DNA of 64,000 nt from Nocardiopsis sp. CNR-923 (GTDB lineage: Bacteria > Actinomycetota > Actinomycetes > Streptosporangiales > Streptosporangiaceae), in the NCBI RefSeq assembly GCF_001942255.1, contig NZ_MKKC01000070.1, positions 1 through 64,000 of the forward strand. Reading direction: 5' to 3'. A program made the translations under genes and the position numbers. Positions 37,372-46,214 of the stretch are shown here, one piece after another. Within the stretch, counting starts at the first letter, position 1; each line of letters begins with the position of its first letter. Below the pieces are notes generated by a model. The model had not been told where the DNA came from, did no database searches, and saw nothing but the letters and a program-made list of their open reading frames with translations.

Positions 37372-37719
37372 ATGTTCGCGTACCTCGCCGAGACCGCCGA
37401 TCCCGAAGTCGCCCTGGCGGCCGGGATCACGGGGGTCCTCGTCCTCGTCCTCGCGCTGGCGCTGTTGGTCCTGCTGGTCGCAGCGGTCGTTTCCACACTG
37501 CTCCACAAGGACACGACCGGTGGGGGCAAGCTCCTGTGGATCATCTTCGAGATCGGGTACCCGCTGCTCGGTCCCGTGGCCTGGTTCGTCGTCGGCCGCA
37601 AGGGTCACCTGAACCGCATCCTCGGCATCGCCAGGAACCGCTCCCGTCATTCCGTTCCGGTCAGCGTCGGCCAGCACAGCGACGTCCTCGACAGCCAGAA
37701 CGGCCTCGGTCACGCCTGA
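37372..37719 (+). CDS. PLDc_N-domain membrane protein
   Basis: ATG 37372 follows GGGGAGAG. 115 residues, TM helix 1 (AGITGVLVLVLALALLVLLV) and a second helix in GGKLLWIIFEIGYPLLGPVA-WFVVGRK, the phospholipase D-nuclease N-terminal (PLDc_N) motif that in many actinobacterial proteins stands alone without a nuclease domain. Cytoplasmic tail basic then polar. Function unknown. Confidence 0.8.
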   Translation: MFAYLAETADPEVALAAGITGVLVLVLALALLVLLVAAVVSTLLHKDTTGGGKLLWIIFEIGYPLLGPVAWFVVGRKGHLNRILGIARNRSRHSVPVSVGQHSDVLDSQNGLGHA

Positions 37720-38123
37720 GCGGCGCGGCGGCCCCTCCGGCCGACCAGGCGCCGCGCGTCCGTGCGCTTCGGCCGGCGCGGCCATGAGGTACGGCGATGA
37801 GGGCCCGACCGGTGTCCGCGCCGTCACCCCGACCGGCGTCACGTCCGCCTTCGGGGAGAAGCCTCCCGCGGCCGTGCGAACGCGTTGGCCCACGTGGTCC
37901 CCGGACGTACCGCGCCGACGTTCTCCGTCGTCACCGGGTTCGCCGTGTCCGCCCTCATCTTCATCGCCGAGTCGGCCCTCGCCCCGGACGCGACGGTCCC
38001 GTGTCCCGCGGTGACGGTAGGAGTCCGCCTCGCCGCGCAGAGGCGGTCGCGGTCCACAGCCTGTGGACGCGACGGCCGTCAGGTGTGCAAGGATCCGGTG
38101 CACGCGCACGCCGAACGTGAGGA
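37720..38123. other. 404-bp interval, no supported gene
   Basis: A plus-strand frame with a hydrophobic stretch (PTFSVVTGFAVSALIFIAES, about 37906-37965) lacks a ribosome site and stops being protein-like on both sides; it could be a membrane-gene scrap. The rest is low-complexity GC-rich sequence and the acetyltransferase promoter. Confidence 0.35.
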
Positions 38124-38684
38124 ATGGGTATGTTCGCTATCTCCCTGGGCGGAACGGTCGAACTCCGGCCGTTGGAACCCTGGCAAACCGAGGAGTTCCT
38201 CGCCCACATGAACCGCGGTCGCGAGCACGTCGGCCAGCACGTCGGCCTTCCCGACCTCGTGGCCGACCTCGACGCGGCGCGTGGCTGGCTCCAGACCTAC
38301 GCGGACAAGGCCGCCCGCGACACCGGTCGGCTCTACGGCATCTGGGACGACGGACTCCTCGTCGGCGGCGTGCTCTTCCGTGTCTTCGACGCCGCCTCGG
38401 GCACCTGCGAGGCGGGCTGCTGGCTGGAACCGGCCGCCGTCGGGCGCGGCCTGGTCACCCGCGCGAGCCGGGCCATCATCGACTGGGCGTTCCGGGAACG
38501 CGGCATGCACCGCGTCGAGTGGCGCGTCTCCTCCGCGAACCTTCCGAGCATCAACGTCGCCAAGCGCCTGGGCATGAGCCGCGACGGCGTCCTCCGGGGC
38601 GACGTGCTGTACCGGGGCGTGCGGCAGGACACGGAGATCTGGTCGGTGCTCGCCCACGAGTGGCCGGTCGACCGGCCGGAGTGA
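38124..38684 (+). CDS. GNAT acetyltransferase, RimJ/RimL type
   Basis: 186 residues: MGMFAISLGGTVELRPLEPW, acceptor region and acetyl-CoA signature LEPAAVGRGLVTRASRAIID-WAFRERGMHRVEWRVSSANL then PSINVAKRLGMSRDGVLRGD, which is the RimL (ribosomal protein/serine acetyltransferase) pattern. Start may be ATG 38124 or 38130. Convergent with the PDH operon. Substrate unknown. Confidence 0.9.
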   Translation: MGMFAISLGGTVELRPLEPWQTEEFLAHMNRGREHVGQHVGLPDLVADLDAARGWLQTYADKAARDTGRLYGIWDDGLLVGGVLFRVFDAASGTCEAGCWLEPAAVGRGLVTRASRAIIDWAFRERGMHRVEWRVSSANLPSINVAKRLGMSRDGVLRGDVLYRGVRQDTEIWSVLAHEWPVDRPE

Positions 38685-38692
38685 ACGACGAA

Positions 38693-38726
38693 CGCCCCGA
38701 CCGGAGGCTGGGATCCGGCCGGGGCG
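38693..38726. terminator. Convergent terminator between GNAT and pdh operon
   Basis: CGCCCCGACCGG (38693-38704) pairs with CCGGCCGGGGCG (38715-38726) with one mismatch and a 10-nt loop; it lies between the two convergent stops. Confidence 0.65.
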
Positions 38727-38750
38727 CCCTCGCGCGCGGAGCGGTCGTCG

Positions 38751-40051
38751 CTACAGGATGATCCGCATGGGCTCTTCCAGGATCTCCGCGAGGTCCTTGA
38801 GGAAGGCCGCGCCCACGGCGCCGTCCACCGCGCGGTGGTCCACCGACAGCTCCAGGGCGATGCGGTTGCGCGCGACGACCTCGCCGTCCACGACCACGGC
38901 CTCCTGGCGCATCGCGCCGACCGCGAGGATCGCGGCCTCCGGAGGGTTGATCACGGCGGAGAAGCTGTCCACGCCGAACATGCCCAGGTTGGACACGCTG
39001 AACGTGCCGCCGCTCATCTCCTGCGGCTTGAGCTTGTTGTCGCGCGCCTTGCCCGCCAGCTCACGCGTGCGGGTGGAGATCTCCGACAGCGTCGCCTTGT
39101 CCGTGTCGTGCAGGACCGGGACCACCAGGCCCGCCTCCACGGCCACGGCCACGCCGACGTTGACCCGGTGGTGCTGGAGCAGCCCGTCGTTCACCCAGGA
39201 GGTGTTCACGGCCGGGTGCAGCTTCAGCGCGGTCGCGCACGCCTTGACGATGAGGTCGTTGAAGCTGACCTTCACGCCCGTGCTCGCCAGCCGCTCGTTG
39301 ACCTGGGCGCGGAAGGCCTTGAGGGCCTCGGCGTCGATCGTGCGGCGCAGGTAGAAGTGCGGAACCTGCTGCTTGCTCTCGGTCAGGCGGCGCGCGATCA
39401 CCCTGCGCACGTTGCTGACCTTGAGCTCCTCCGAGGCACGGCCGTCGTCGAAGGCCGTGGCCTGCGTGGCCTGCGTGGCCTGCGTGGTCTGCGTGGCCTG
39501 CGGGGCGGCGGCCGGAGCCGTGGCCCCGGCGTCCTGGGACTCGGGGACGCCCTCCTTGGCGGCGGCCTCGATGTCGGCGCGCACGATCCGGCCCTTGGGA
39601 CCGGAGCCCTTGATCCTGGTGATGTCCAGGCCGTACTCCTTGGCCAGCCGGCGGGCCAGCGGGGAGGTGCGCGGACGCTCACCGTCGACCGGGGGGGCGG
39701 CCGGAGCGGCGGGCTCGGCGGCCGGGGCCGGAGTCTCGGACCCTTCCTCCTCGGCCGCGCCCTCCTCGGCGGCGGGGCCGGGGCGGCCGGAGCGGACTCC
39801 TCGGGCACGGCGTCGGGGCTGTCCCCGATCACACCGATGACCTCGCCGATCGGCACCGTGTCACCCTCGGCCACGAGCTGCTTCACCAGGAAGCCGTCCT
39901 CGTAGGCCTCGTACTCCATGAGGGCCTTGTCGGTCTCGATCTCGACCAGGATGTCACCGGAGGCGACCTTGTCGCCCACCTTCTTGACCCAGGTGCTGAT
40001 GACGCCTTCCTCCATGGTGTCGGAGAGGCGTGGCATGTGGATATCGCTCAT
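38751..40051 (-). CDS. pdhC: Pyruvate dehydrogenase complex E2 (dihydrolipoamide acetyltransferase), one frame change
   Basis: E2 core of a 2-oxoacid dehydrogenase. One lipoyl domain (MSDIHMPRLSDTMEEGVIST; lipoylated Lys in ETDKALMEYEA), a Pro/Ala hinge, an E1/E3-binding domain (RTSPLARRLAKEYGLDITRI in the second frame) and the acyltransferase domain with the active-site DHRAVDGAVGAAFLKDL. The frame changes near 39780 in the hinge, equal to one missing base in GGCGGGGCC; corrected length about 433. A run of QATQATQAT repeats marks a second hinge at 39455-39500. It is 15 bp downstream of E1 beta. Confidence 0.95.
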
Positions 40052-40066
40052 GACGGAAAAACTCCT

Positions 40067-41080
40067 CTACCCGACCCGCTTGCCGACGGCGCTCAGGGTC
40101 TCCTTGATGGCGGTGCTGATCGACTCCACGGAGGGCAGGGCCGCCGTCTCCAGCGGCTTGGCGTAGGGCATCGGCACCTCCGCCATGGCCACGCGCCGGA
40201 CCGGGGCGTCCAGGTAGTCGAAGGCGCCCTCCTGGATCGACGCGGCGATCTCCGCGCCGATCCCGTAGGTCAGCCAGTCGTCCTCGCAGATCACCGCGGC
40301 GCCGGTCTTCTTCACCGAGTCCACGAACGTCTGGCGGTCCAACGGGCGCAGGCTGCGCAGGTCGACCACCTCGACGCTGATGTCCTCCTGGGCCAGTTTC
40401 TCCGCGACCTGGTTCGCCACCATCGCCATGCGGGAGTAGCCGATGAGCGTGATGTCGGACCCCTCGCGGGTGACCGCGGCACGACCGATCGTGGCGACGT
40501 CGTCGTTGTCGGCCTCGGCGTAGCCCTCGGGTACCTCGCCCTTGGAGTTGTACAGGCCCAGGTTCTCCAGGAAGAGGACCGGGTCGTCGTCGCGGATGGC
40601 CGCGCGGAGCATCGAGGACGCCTCGGCCGGGGTGCTCGGGGCGAGCACCTTCAGGCCCGGGATGAAGGAGTAGAACAGCTCGATGTTCTGCGAGTGCGTC
40701 GCACCGAGCTGCTGGCCGCCGCCACCGGGGGTGCGGATGACCATGGGCACGCTGGTCTGGCCGCCGAACATCCCGTAGATCTTGGCGGCGTGGTTGATGA
40801 TCTGGTCGATGGCGATCAGCGAGAAGTTGATCGTCATGAGCTCCACGACCGGGCGCAGGCCCAGCATGGCCGCGCCGATGGCGGCGCCGACGAAGCCCTC
40901 CTCCGCGATCGGGGTGTCCTTGACCCGGCGTGGGCCGAACTCCTTGAGCAAACCCTCGGTGATCTTGTAGGAGCCCTCGAAGACGCCGATCTCCTCGCCG
41001 ATGACGAAGACGTTCTCGTCGCGGAGCATCTCGGCGCGAAGGGTGTCCCGCAGAGCCTGGCGGTAGGTGATCACAGACAT
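40067..41080 (-). CDS. pdhB: Pyruvate dehydrogenase E1 component, beta subunit
   Basis: 337 residues. MSVITYRQALRDTLRAEMLR, EEIGVFEGSYKITEGLLKEF, IAEEGFVGAAIGAAMLGLRP and the C-terminal transketolase domain (VDLRSLRPLDRQTFVDSVKK) are those of E1 beta of heterotetrameric pyruvate dehydrogenases. It binds the phosphate end of ThDP with E1 alpha. Middle gene of the E1 alpha-E1 beta-E2 operon; an E3 gene is not in this window. Confidence 0.96.
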   Translation of the reverse strand: MSVITYRQALRDTLRAEMLRDENVFVIGEEIGVFEGSYKITEGLLKEFGPRRVKDTPIAEEGFVGAAIGAAMLGLRPVVELMTINFSLIAIDQIINHAAKIYGMFGGQTSVPMVIRTPGGGGQQLGATHSQNIELFYSFIPGLKVLAPSTPAEASSMLRAAIRDDDPVLFLENLGLYNSKGEVPEGYAEADNDDVATIGRAAVTREGSDITLIGYSRMAMVANQVAEKLAQEDISVEVVDLRSLRPLDRQTFVDSVKKTGAAVICEDDWLTYGIGAEIAASIQEGAFDYLDAPVRRVAMAEVPMPYAKPLETAALPSVESISTAIKETLSAVGKRVG

Positions 41081-41095
41081 GTGCTGGTTCCTTCC

Positions 41096-42202
41096 CTACT
41101 CCGCGAACACCGGGTCGGCGGGCATGCGCCGCGACTCGTTGGGAACCGGGGTGGCGTACGTGTAGTCGAAGAGTGTGGAGACGTCGGGCTTGGGGCTGTT
41201 CTCGGCGAAGTCGGCGGCCTCGGTGACCTCGGACTTGACCGCCGCGGCGATCTCGTCGCGGAGCTCGTCGGTCAGGACGCCCGCCTTGGTGAGCCGGTCC
41301 TCGAACAGTCGGATCGGGTCGTTCTCGTCGGCCCGCGCCGTGTCGCGCTGCTCGTCGGTGCGGTACTTGGCGGGGTCGACGACCGAGTGGCCCTTCTGAC
41401 GGTGGCTCCACGCCTCCAGCAGGAACGGGGTCTGCTCCTGGCGGGCGCGCTCCACGAGACGGGCGGCGGTGTCGCGGACGGCCAGGACGTCGCGGCCGTC
41501 CACACGCTCGCCCTCGATGCGGAAGGCGGCGCCGCGCTTGTACAGCTCGGGCTCGGCCGAGGACATCTCGACGGTGGTGCCCATACCGGTGAAGTTGTTG
41601 ACCACCACGAAGACGATCGGCAGGTTCCACAGCTTGGCGATGTTGAGGGACTCGTGCCAGGCCCCGATGTTGGTGGTGCCGTCACCCATCTGGCACATGA
41701 CGACCTCGTCGCCGCCCTTGTAGGAGACGGCCAGCGCCGCGCCCGTGGCCAGCGGGAGCTGACCGCCGACGATGCCGTAGCCGCCGAGCATGCGGGACTC
41801 GGTGTCGTACATGTGCATCGAGCCGCCCCAGCCCTTGGACACGCCGTCGGAGCGTCCGTAGAGCTCGGCCATGACCCGCTTGGGGTCCATCCCCTTCTCG
41901 ATCGCGTACCCGTGGTCGCGGTAGTTCGTGAAGAGGTAGTCGGTCTCCTTCAGTGCGGTCATCAGGCCGACGACCGTGGCCTCCTCGCCCAGGTTCAGGT
42001 GGCAGTAGCCGCCGACCCTGGCCTGGGTGTAGGCCTGCGCGGTGCGCTCCTCGAAGCGGCGGATCAAGAGCATCCGGCGGTAGTAGTCGAGGAGGGTGTC
42101 GGGGCTCTCGTCGCCGAGGCTCGGGGAGGTGTCCTTGCGGGTCCGACGCCGGGACCCGGAGGACCTGGCGGCGCCGCCCTTCGGCTTGGCCGTGTCAGCC
42201 AT
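41096..42202 (-). CDS. pdhA: Pyruvate dehydrogenase E1 component, alpha subunit
   Basis: 368 residues; ThDP-binding motif GDGTTNIGAWHESLNIAKLW then NLPIVFVVVNN, and FEERTAQAYTQARVGGYCHL, SMHMYDTESRMLGGYGIVGG, HRQKGHSVVDPAKYRTDEQ. The pattern is closer to pyruvate than branched-chain E1 alpha. ATG at 42202 follows AAAGG. First gene of the operon, 365 nt behind the probable transcription start. Confidence 0.95.
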   Translation of the reverse strand: MADTAKPKGGAARSSGSRRRTRKDTSPSLGDESPDTLLDYYRRMLLIRRFEERTAQAYTQARVGGYCHLNLGEEATVVGLMTALKETDYLFTNYRDHGYAIEKGMDPKRVMAELYGRSDGVSKGWGGSMHMYDTESRMLGGYGIVGGQLPLATGAALAVSYKGGDEVVMCQMGDGTTNIGAWHESLNIAKLWNLPIVFVVVNNFTGMGTTVEMSSAEPELYKRGAAFRIEGERVDGRDVLAVRDTAARLVERARQEQTPFLLEAWSHRQKGHSVVDPAKYRTDEQRDTARADENDPIRLFEDRLTKAGVLTDELRDEIAAAVKSEVTEAADFAENSPKPDVSTLFDYTYATPVPNESRRMPADPVFAE

Positions 42203-42574
42203 GCTGTGCCTTTCTACGTACGAGAAGGCCTGTCGCCCGGGCCTGTGGGCCGGAGCGCGAGGCCCGCCGTGGCCCGCTGTCGGGCGTGACCGTGGCGTGC
42301 GCCTCCGCCGGGCTCAATCGGCGGTGGCGCTCTTGTGGCTGTCGCGGGGCGCGTCGCGGAGCCCGTGGCTCGTTGCTCCCCTGACGCGAGGCGATGGTGG
42401 GGTCTGGTGTGCGGTTGTCGTCCGGACCCTTGACCGCATTGCTTCCCGGTCTGGGGTGCCCTATGCATCCCGTGCGGTCGGCGCGACGGTCTCCGGTGAC
42501 CCGGGTTCGTCCACCGGCCGGAGGAACGACACCGTGATCCCGTGGGACACGTGCGTGTGATGTGCGTCGCGCAC
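42203..42574 (-). promoter_or_regulatory. Long pdhA leader / 5' untranslated region
   Basis: About 365 nt between the inferred start of transcription (near 42567) and pdhA without a supported ORF on the minus strand. GC-rich and foldable; no known riboswitch pattern was recognised. A second promoter closer to pdhA is possible. Confidence 0.35.
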
Positions 42575-42603
42575 ACTCTACGGACTGATCGATGATCGAT
42601 CAA
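42575..42603 (-). promoter_or_regulatory. pdhA promoter with 17-bp palindromic operator
   Basis: Minus-strand TTGATC (42603-42598) and TAGAGT (42580-42575), 17 bp apart. TGATCGAT-G-ATCGATCA (42586-42602) is a perfect 8+1+8 palindrome over the −35 and spacer, consistent with a GntR-type repressor. The adjacent FCD regulator is the obvious candidate. Confidence 0.6.
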
Positions 42604-42699
42604 TACGACTTTACGGTAGATCTCCGAAATTTGGTGCGAACGAGCAGGTCACTCCTGATTCGCCCGGAGGATCGCCCCCGGACCGGCCCCGGGCCCGTG

Positions 42700-43383
42700 T
42701 CAGCGGTGCACGGCCCGTCCGTGCGTTCGAAGGGCCGCCTCGACGTAGTTGAGGACGTGGTCGCTCACCATCTGGCCCACCGCCGGGTCGCCCTCGCGGA
42801 AGGCGCGCGTGATCTGGTCATGGTCCCCGGCCTTGGCGTGCAGCTGCATGTCGAGCCAGCGCACGGACAGTGCGGTCCAGACCTCGACGCCCAGCGACTC
42901 CCAGGTGTGCAGGAGCACGCTGTTGTCGGCTGCACGCACGATCTCGCGGTGGAACTCGACGCTGTGCCGGATCTGCTCGGAGACGTCGCCCTGGGCGGTG
43001 GCCCGCTTGAGCGCCTCGACCTCCCGCTCCAGCGCGGAGGGGTCCGCGGCCAGCCGTGGCGCCGCGAGCCGGGCCGCGACGAGCTCCAGGCCCGCACGGA
43101 CGGGGTAGATCTCCGCCATGTCCTGGACTCCGAAGGCGCGGACGCGAGCGCCCTTGTTCGGCACCGTCTCGATCAACCGCAGGGTCTCCAGCTCGCGCAG
43201 CGCCTCACGGACGGGGGCCTGGCTGACCCTGAGCTCCGTGGCGACGCGGCGTTCGACGATCCGTTCGCCGGGCTTCCACCGTCCGGACAGCAGGCCCTCG
43301 ACCAGTACCTGCCGGATCTGCTCCCGGAGCGGCTCCCGGGCCAGTTTCGAGGGATCATCCGGCAACTGCGGGAGGTCGACCAT
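42700..43383 (-). CDS. GntR-family regulator with FCD (FadR C-terminal) domain
   Basis: 227 residues from ATG 43383 (GGAAGGG upstream). Winged helix PLREQIRQVLVEGLLSGRWK then PGERIVERRVATELRVSQAP-VREALRELETLRLIETVPNKGARV, followed by the all-helical FCD domain (RAGLELVAARLAAPRL, HSVEFHREIVRAADNSVL, HDQITRAFREGDPAVGQMVSDHV with metal-ligand-type His). Immediately upstream of pdhABC in the same direction; likely senses a pathway acid and controls the operon through the palindrome at 42.6 kb. Confidence 0.93.
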   Translation of the reverse strand: MVDLPQLPDDPSKLAREPLREQIRQVLVEGLLSGRWKPGERIVERRVATELRVSQAPVREALRELETLRLIETVPNKGARVRAFGVQDMAEIYPVRAGLELVAARLAAPRLAADPSALEREVEALKRATAQGDVSEQIRHSVEFHREIVRAADNSVLLHTWESLGVEVWTALSVRWLDMQLHAKAGDHDQITRAFREGDPAVGQMVSDHVLNYVEAALRTHGRAVHR

Positions 43384-44003
43384 CCACGGCCCTTCCGTTC
43401 CACGGCTCGCGCGCACCCCGCGCGAGCCCGTCCGCTCAGCGACGTACAAGCTCCTTGAAGAGTGCCACACCGGTGCGGGTCGACCGGACCGCGTGCGTCG
43501 AACGCCTAACGGAAACATCACGAACGCGTCTCGCCGGGGTGAACCACGCTCGACGGGTGCCGGGGCATGGGACAAAGTCCCAGGTGGAGGGAGCACTGTT
43601 GACCCGCCGGAACACTCTTGGGCGCGAGTGTCCAGGTAGGCTCATCTGTCGGCAATGTTCACCCCAGCTTCGGCGAGAAGTGGCCCATGCCACGGTAAAG
43701 GACCCGACGAGAGCGCCGTGAACTGCGCTGACGACCATATTCGCGAGGCGTGGCGCACACCGTGGGCGCCGCGGCCGTCCAGTTTGTTCCTTGGACGCCG
43801 GACCTGCCCGCGACCGGACACGACGTCGTGAACCGGTTCCAAGGTCCGGCCGTCGAACGGGGTGACGGGGATCGTTCCCGTCCTGAACGACGATCCCCGA
43901 GTCGGCCCTGAGGACGTCAGGATCAGTACCAGCAACCGCGGCTAGCCCGTCCCCCGCGCTCCTGGAGCGCCAAGGCGAGCCCCCGAAGGACAGCACTGAG
44001 CAC
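43384..44003. other. 620-bp interval, no supported gene
   Basis: Minus- and plus-strand frames here have no family resemblance. An imperfect hairpin GGGATCGTTC/GAACGACGATCCC occurs near 43868-43895. The promoters of the divergent FCD regulator and PAP2 genes should lie within it. Confidence 0.35.
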
Positions 44004-44873
44004 ATGACGCACTCTTCGCGGACCCGACACGCACGGTCCATACACGTGACAAAGGCACACGACAGGCAGCAACGGTCCCCCGCACCGGGGCCGTACAGCG
44101 GTCCCATTCCGGTGGTGCGCACCTCGGGCGCGGCCCCGGGGGTCCCCGTCGTGCGTTCCGTCGCATGGCCCAGTGTGAGCGAGATCGCCTGGGGGCTCGC
44201 CTCGGACCGGGTCGCCATCATCCTCGCGGTCGCGCTCCTGGTGGTGACGATGCTGGCCGCCGGGCCGCTGCACCCCGTCGACGTGTTCCTCAACGAGCTG
44301 CCGCGGCCCTACTGGGACCTGCTGCGCGAACCGCTCATCCTCTGGCCGGACACGGTGGCCTCGCGTGCGGTGGCGCTCCCCGTGCTGCTGGTGACCGCGA
44401 TCCAACTCGCCTACTGGCACCGGAGCTGGCGACCGATCGTGCTGGGCGCGGTCGGGGTGGTCGGCATGATGTCCCTGGTGTCGGTGATGAAGCTGGCGAT
44501 CAACCGGGGGCACGCCAAGGACTTCGACCCGGACTTCTTCCAAGGGATGGGCAACGTGGCCTTTCCCTCCGGGCACGGGGCCAACGCCATCCTCATCTAT
44601 GGGCTGGTGCTGTTCCTCATCATCCGCTTCGCCGCGGCACGGCCGCACATCATCCGGCGGCTGGGGTTCTGCATCGTGGCCATCGCCCTGCTCCAGTCGA
44701 CCGTCTCCGTCTACCTGCACTTCCACTGGTTCACGGACCTGCTGGCGGGGATGGTCGCGGGCGGGTTCGCGCTCCGGGTGACCATCCGCCTGGACCGGAT
44801 GTTCCCGCACGGCCGCACCGCCGAGTGGTGGCCCTGGTACGGCCGCGAGGCGCCCGTCGAGACCGGGGGCTGA
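44004..44873 (+). CDS. PAP2-superfamily membrane phosphatase-like protein
   Basis: 289 residues, about six TM helices. PAP2 motifs: KLAINRGHAKDFD (C1-like), VAFPSGHGAN (C2 with catalytic His) and TVSVYLHFHWFTDLLAG (C3 with second His and Asp). The Arg usual at the start of C3 (SRxYxxxH) is replaced and C1 lacks RP, so activity is uncertain. Probably acts on lipid phosphates at the membrane's outer face. Start ATG 44004 is provisional; the first 50 residues are low-complexity. Confidence 0.85.
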   Translation: MTHSSRTRHARSIHVTKAHDRQQRSPAPGPYSGPIPVVRTSGAAPGVPVVRSVAWPSVSEIAWGLASDRVAIILAVALLVVTMLAAGPLHPVDVFLNELPRPYWDLLREPLILWPDTVASRAVALPVLLVTAIQLAYWHRSWRPIVLGAVGVVGMMSLVSVMKLAINRGHAKDFDPDFFQGMGNVAFPSGHGANAILIYGLVLFLIIRFAAARPHIIRRLGFCIVAIALLQSTVSVYLHFHWFTDLLAGMVAGGFALRVTIRLDRMFPHGRTAEWWPWYGREAPVETGG

Positions 44874-44879
44874 GCCGCC

Positions 44880-45127
44880 TCCGCGACACGCGCCGCCCGC
44901 AGGATCCCTCCTGTGTGCGCCGCCGCCATGCGCCGATGGGCTTTCGCGGGCGCCCGGCCCATGGCGTACAGGTACACGCGGCCGTCCGCGAGCGGCATGA
45001 CCCCGACTGACCCGCTCGGTCCCCACGACTCCGCGGACACCGAGGCGTCCACACCCTCGGCGATCAGGCGCCAGGTGCTGAAACCGGAGTACACGGGGCC
45101 GAGGTGCTCGGGGAACAGCGTCGCACG
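44880..45127 (-). pseudogene. FAD-dependent monooxygenase fragment (middle of the gene)
   Basis: Reads LFPEHLGPVYSGFSTWRLIA then SAESWGPSGSVGVMPLADGR-VYLYAMGRAP, the central beta-sheet region of PHBH/TetX-like FAD monooxygenases (YSGxTxWR ... ESWGxGxxFGxxPLxDGRVYW). The N-terminal dinucleotide fold is missing: homology starts at 45127, 12 bp from a TetR fragment on the other strand. The C-terminal part is also gone, running into the PAP2 gene. Non-functional. Confidence 0.7.
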
Positions 45128-45138
45128 GGTGCGCGAAC

Positions 45139-45595
45139 GTATGCCGTCTGCGGCTCATCGAGACCGCGCTGACCTGGCTGGTCGACCAGGAGGAGAGGGA
45201 CACCATGCCCCTGCTCCGCCAGGTGAGGGCGGACCGGGCCGAGGTGGCGCGGCTGGCCGCCCGGTTCCTACTGGTCTCGGCCACCCGGGACCGGAAGCGG
45301 TCGCTGGCGCGCTACGAACTGGCGTCGGAGGCGGGGCGCAACCCCGAACTGCGGGAGACCTACGACCGGTTGGGCGAGCGGTTCCGGACGATGCTCGACG
45401 AGCTGTTCTCCGCCCTGGGCTCACCGACACCCCGGCGGCACACACGGGCGTTCCTCGCGTGGGTCGACGGGATGCTCTTCGATTCCCTCGCCGGAGTGGG
45501 CGCCCGCGCGCCCCCTGGGCGAGGAGGAGCTGACGGCGATGGCGTTGACCCTGATCAACGGGCTCTTGGACGACGACCCGGCGCACGGGGGGTAG
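45139..45595 (+). pseudogene. TetR regulator C-terminal fragment
   Basis: LRLIETALTWLVDQEERD, then LAARFLLVSATRDRKRSLAR-YELASEAGRNPELRETYDRL and LGSPTPRRHTRAFLAWVDGM correspond to the ligand-binding half of a TetR regulator; the N-terminal HTH is absent. Frame changes near 45515 before LGEEELTAMALTLINGLLDD. Its truncated 5' end abuts the truncated 5' end of the opposite-strand monooxygenase, as if one deletion removed the shared promoter region and both N-termini. Confidence 0.72.
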
Positions 45596-45704
45596 GTCGG
45601 TGGGACTGGAGATATCGGCCGGCAGCGCCGCGCGGCTGGGGCCGCGGCGGACGAGCGCGTGAGTGGGAACCGGATTCGGTTCTCGCCCCACCAATGACCG
45701 CGCC

Positions 45705-46214
45705 CTACTCAGACTGATCGAGCTGATCGAGCGATTCCTTGTCGAAGCTGAGTAGAGGCCTAACCCGGGCATACCTGCGAACCTCGCCTCGCGGTACGGA
45801 GAGCCCGTCCACCTCGATGAAACCGGCTGGCGTGAGGTTGATGGTGTCTCCGCGCCCGTATACGAGGAGGAGAGGGAAGAAAGGGTCGGGTAGATCGGGG
45901 AGCTGTTCGCCCGCATCCTTCAGGGACGCGAAGTGAAGTGACCATTCCACGGTTCGCCTCACGTAGAAGGTGACGAAGCTGGGAAGCGCCTTCAAAGTGT
46001 CGTCGACTGTCTCCTCCGGGGCCCGGACATTCGGGTTGACCCAGTGGGCGATGTCGAGGAAGGGCCACCCCTGAGCATGGATTTCCTGGGTCCAGATGGC
46101 GGATCGCCTGAGGTACTCCTGAAGGAGCCGTGCCTGGGACCTCCTGAACAGGGGTTTCTCATTCCATTCGATCGCCCGCAGTCGGGAGGCGATCTCTGTG
46201 CACTCGTTCATCAC
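45705..46214 (-). CDS. Putative immunity protein of the toxin operon
   Basis: 169 residues; GTG at 46214 overlaps the toxin stop (GTGA), so it is translated with it. LLQEYLRRSAIWTQEIHAQG, LPSFVTFYVRRTVEWSLHFA and LVYGRGDTINLTPAGFIEVDGL are visible; the last resembles the Y/ERGG-xF-xE-GFIEV block of immunity proteins that accompany polymorphic toxins. No signal peptide or TM segment, so cytoplasmic. AT-richer and less biased than neighbouring genes, in keeping with a mobile toxin cassette. Role inferred from position. Confidence 0.65.
   Translation of the reverse strand: MMNECTEIASRLRAIEWNEKPLFRRSQARLLQEYLRRSAIWTQEIHAQGWPFLDIAHWVNPNVRAPEETVDDTLKALPSFVTFYVRRTVEWSLHFASLKDAGEQLPDLPDPFFPLLLVYGRGDTINLTPAGFIEVDGLSVPRGEVRRYARVRPLLSFDKESLDQLDQSE

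Noticed and set aside
37885..38211. Plus-strand frame with hydrophobic stretch SVVTGFAVSALIFIAES as a membrane protein
   Set aside because: No ribosome site, unrelated flanks and overlap with the acetyltransferase start.
40037..42289. A 750-codon open frame on the plus strand opposite pdhA and pdhB
   Set aside because: Antisense shadow of two well-supported genes; high-GC codon bias produces such frames and the translation is low-complexity.
43642..43935. Minus-strand 97-codon frame beginning LVLILTSSGP
   Set aside because: No ribosome site or family resemblance, and it spans a hairpin-containing intergenic region.
44913..45533. A 206-codon frame over 44.9-45.5 kb as one intact protein
   Set aside because: Its left half is antisense to the monooxygenase fragment; only the right half resembles a TetR C-terminus.
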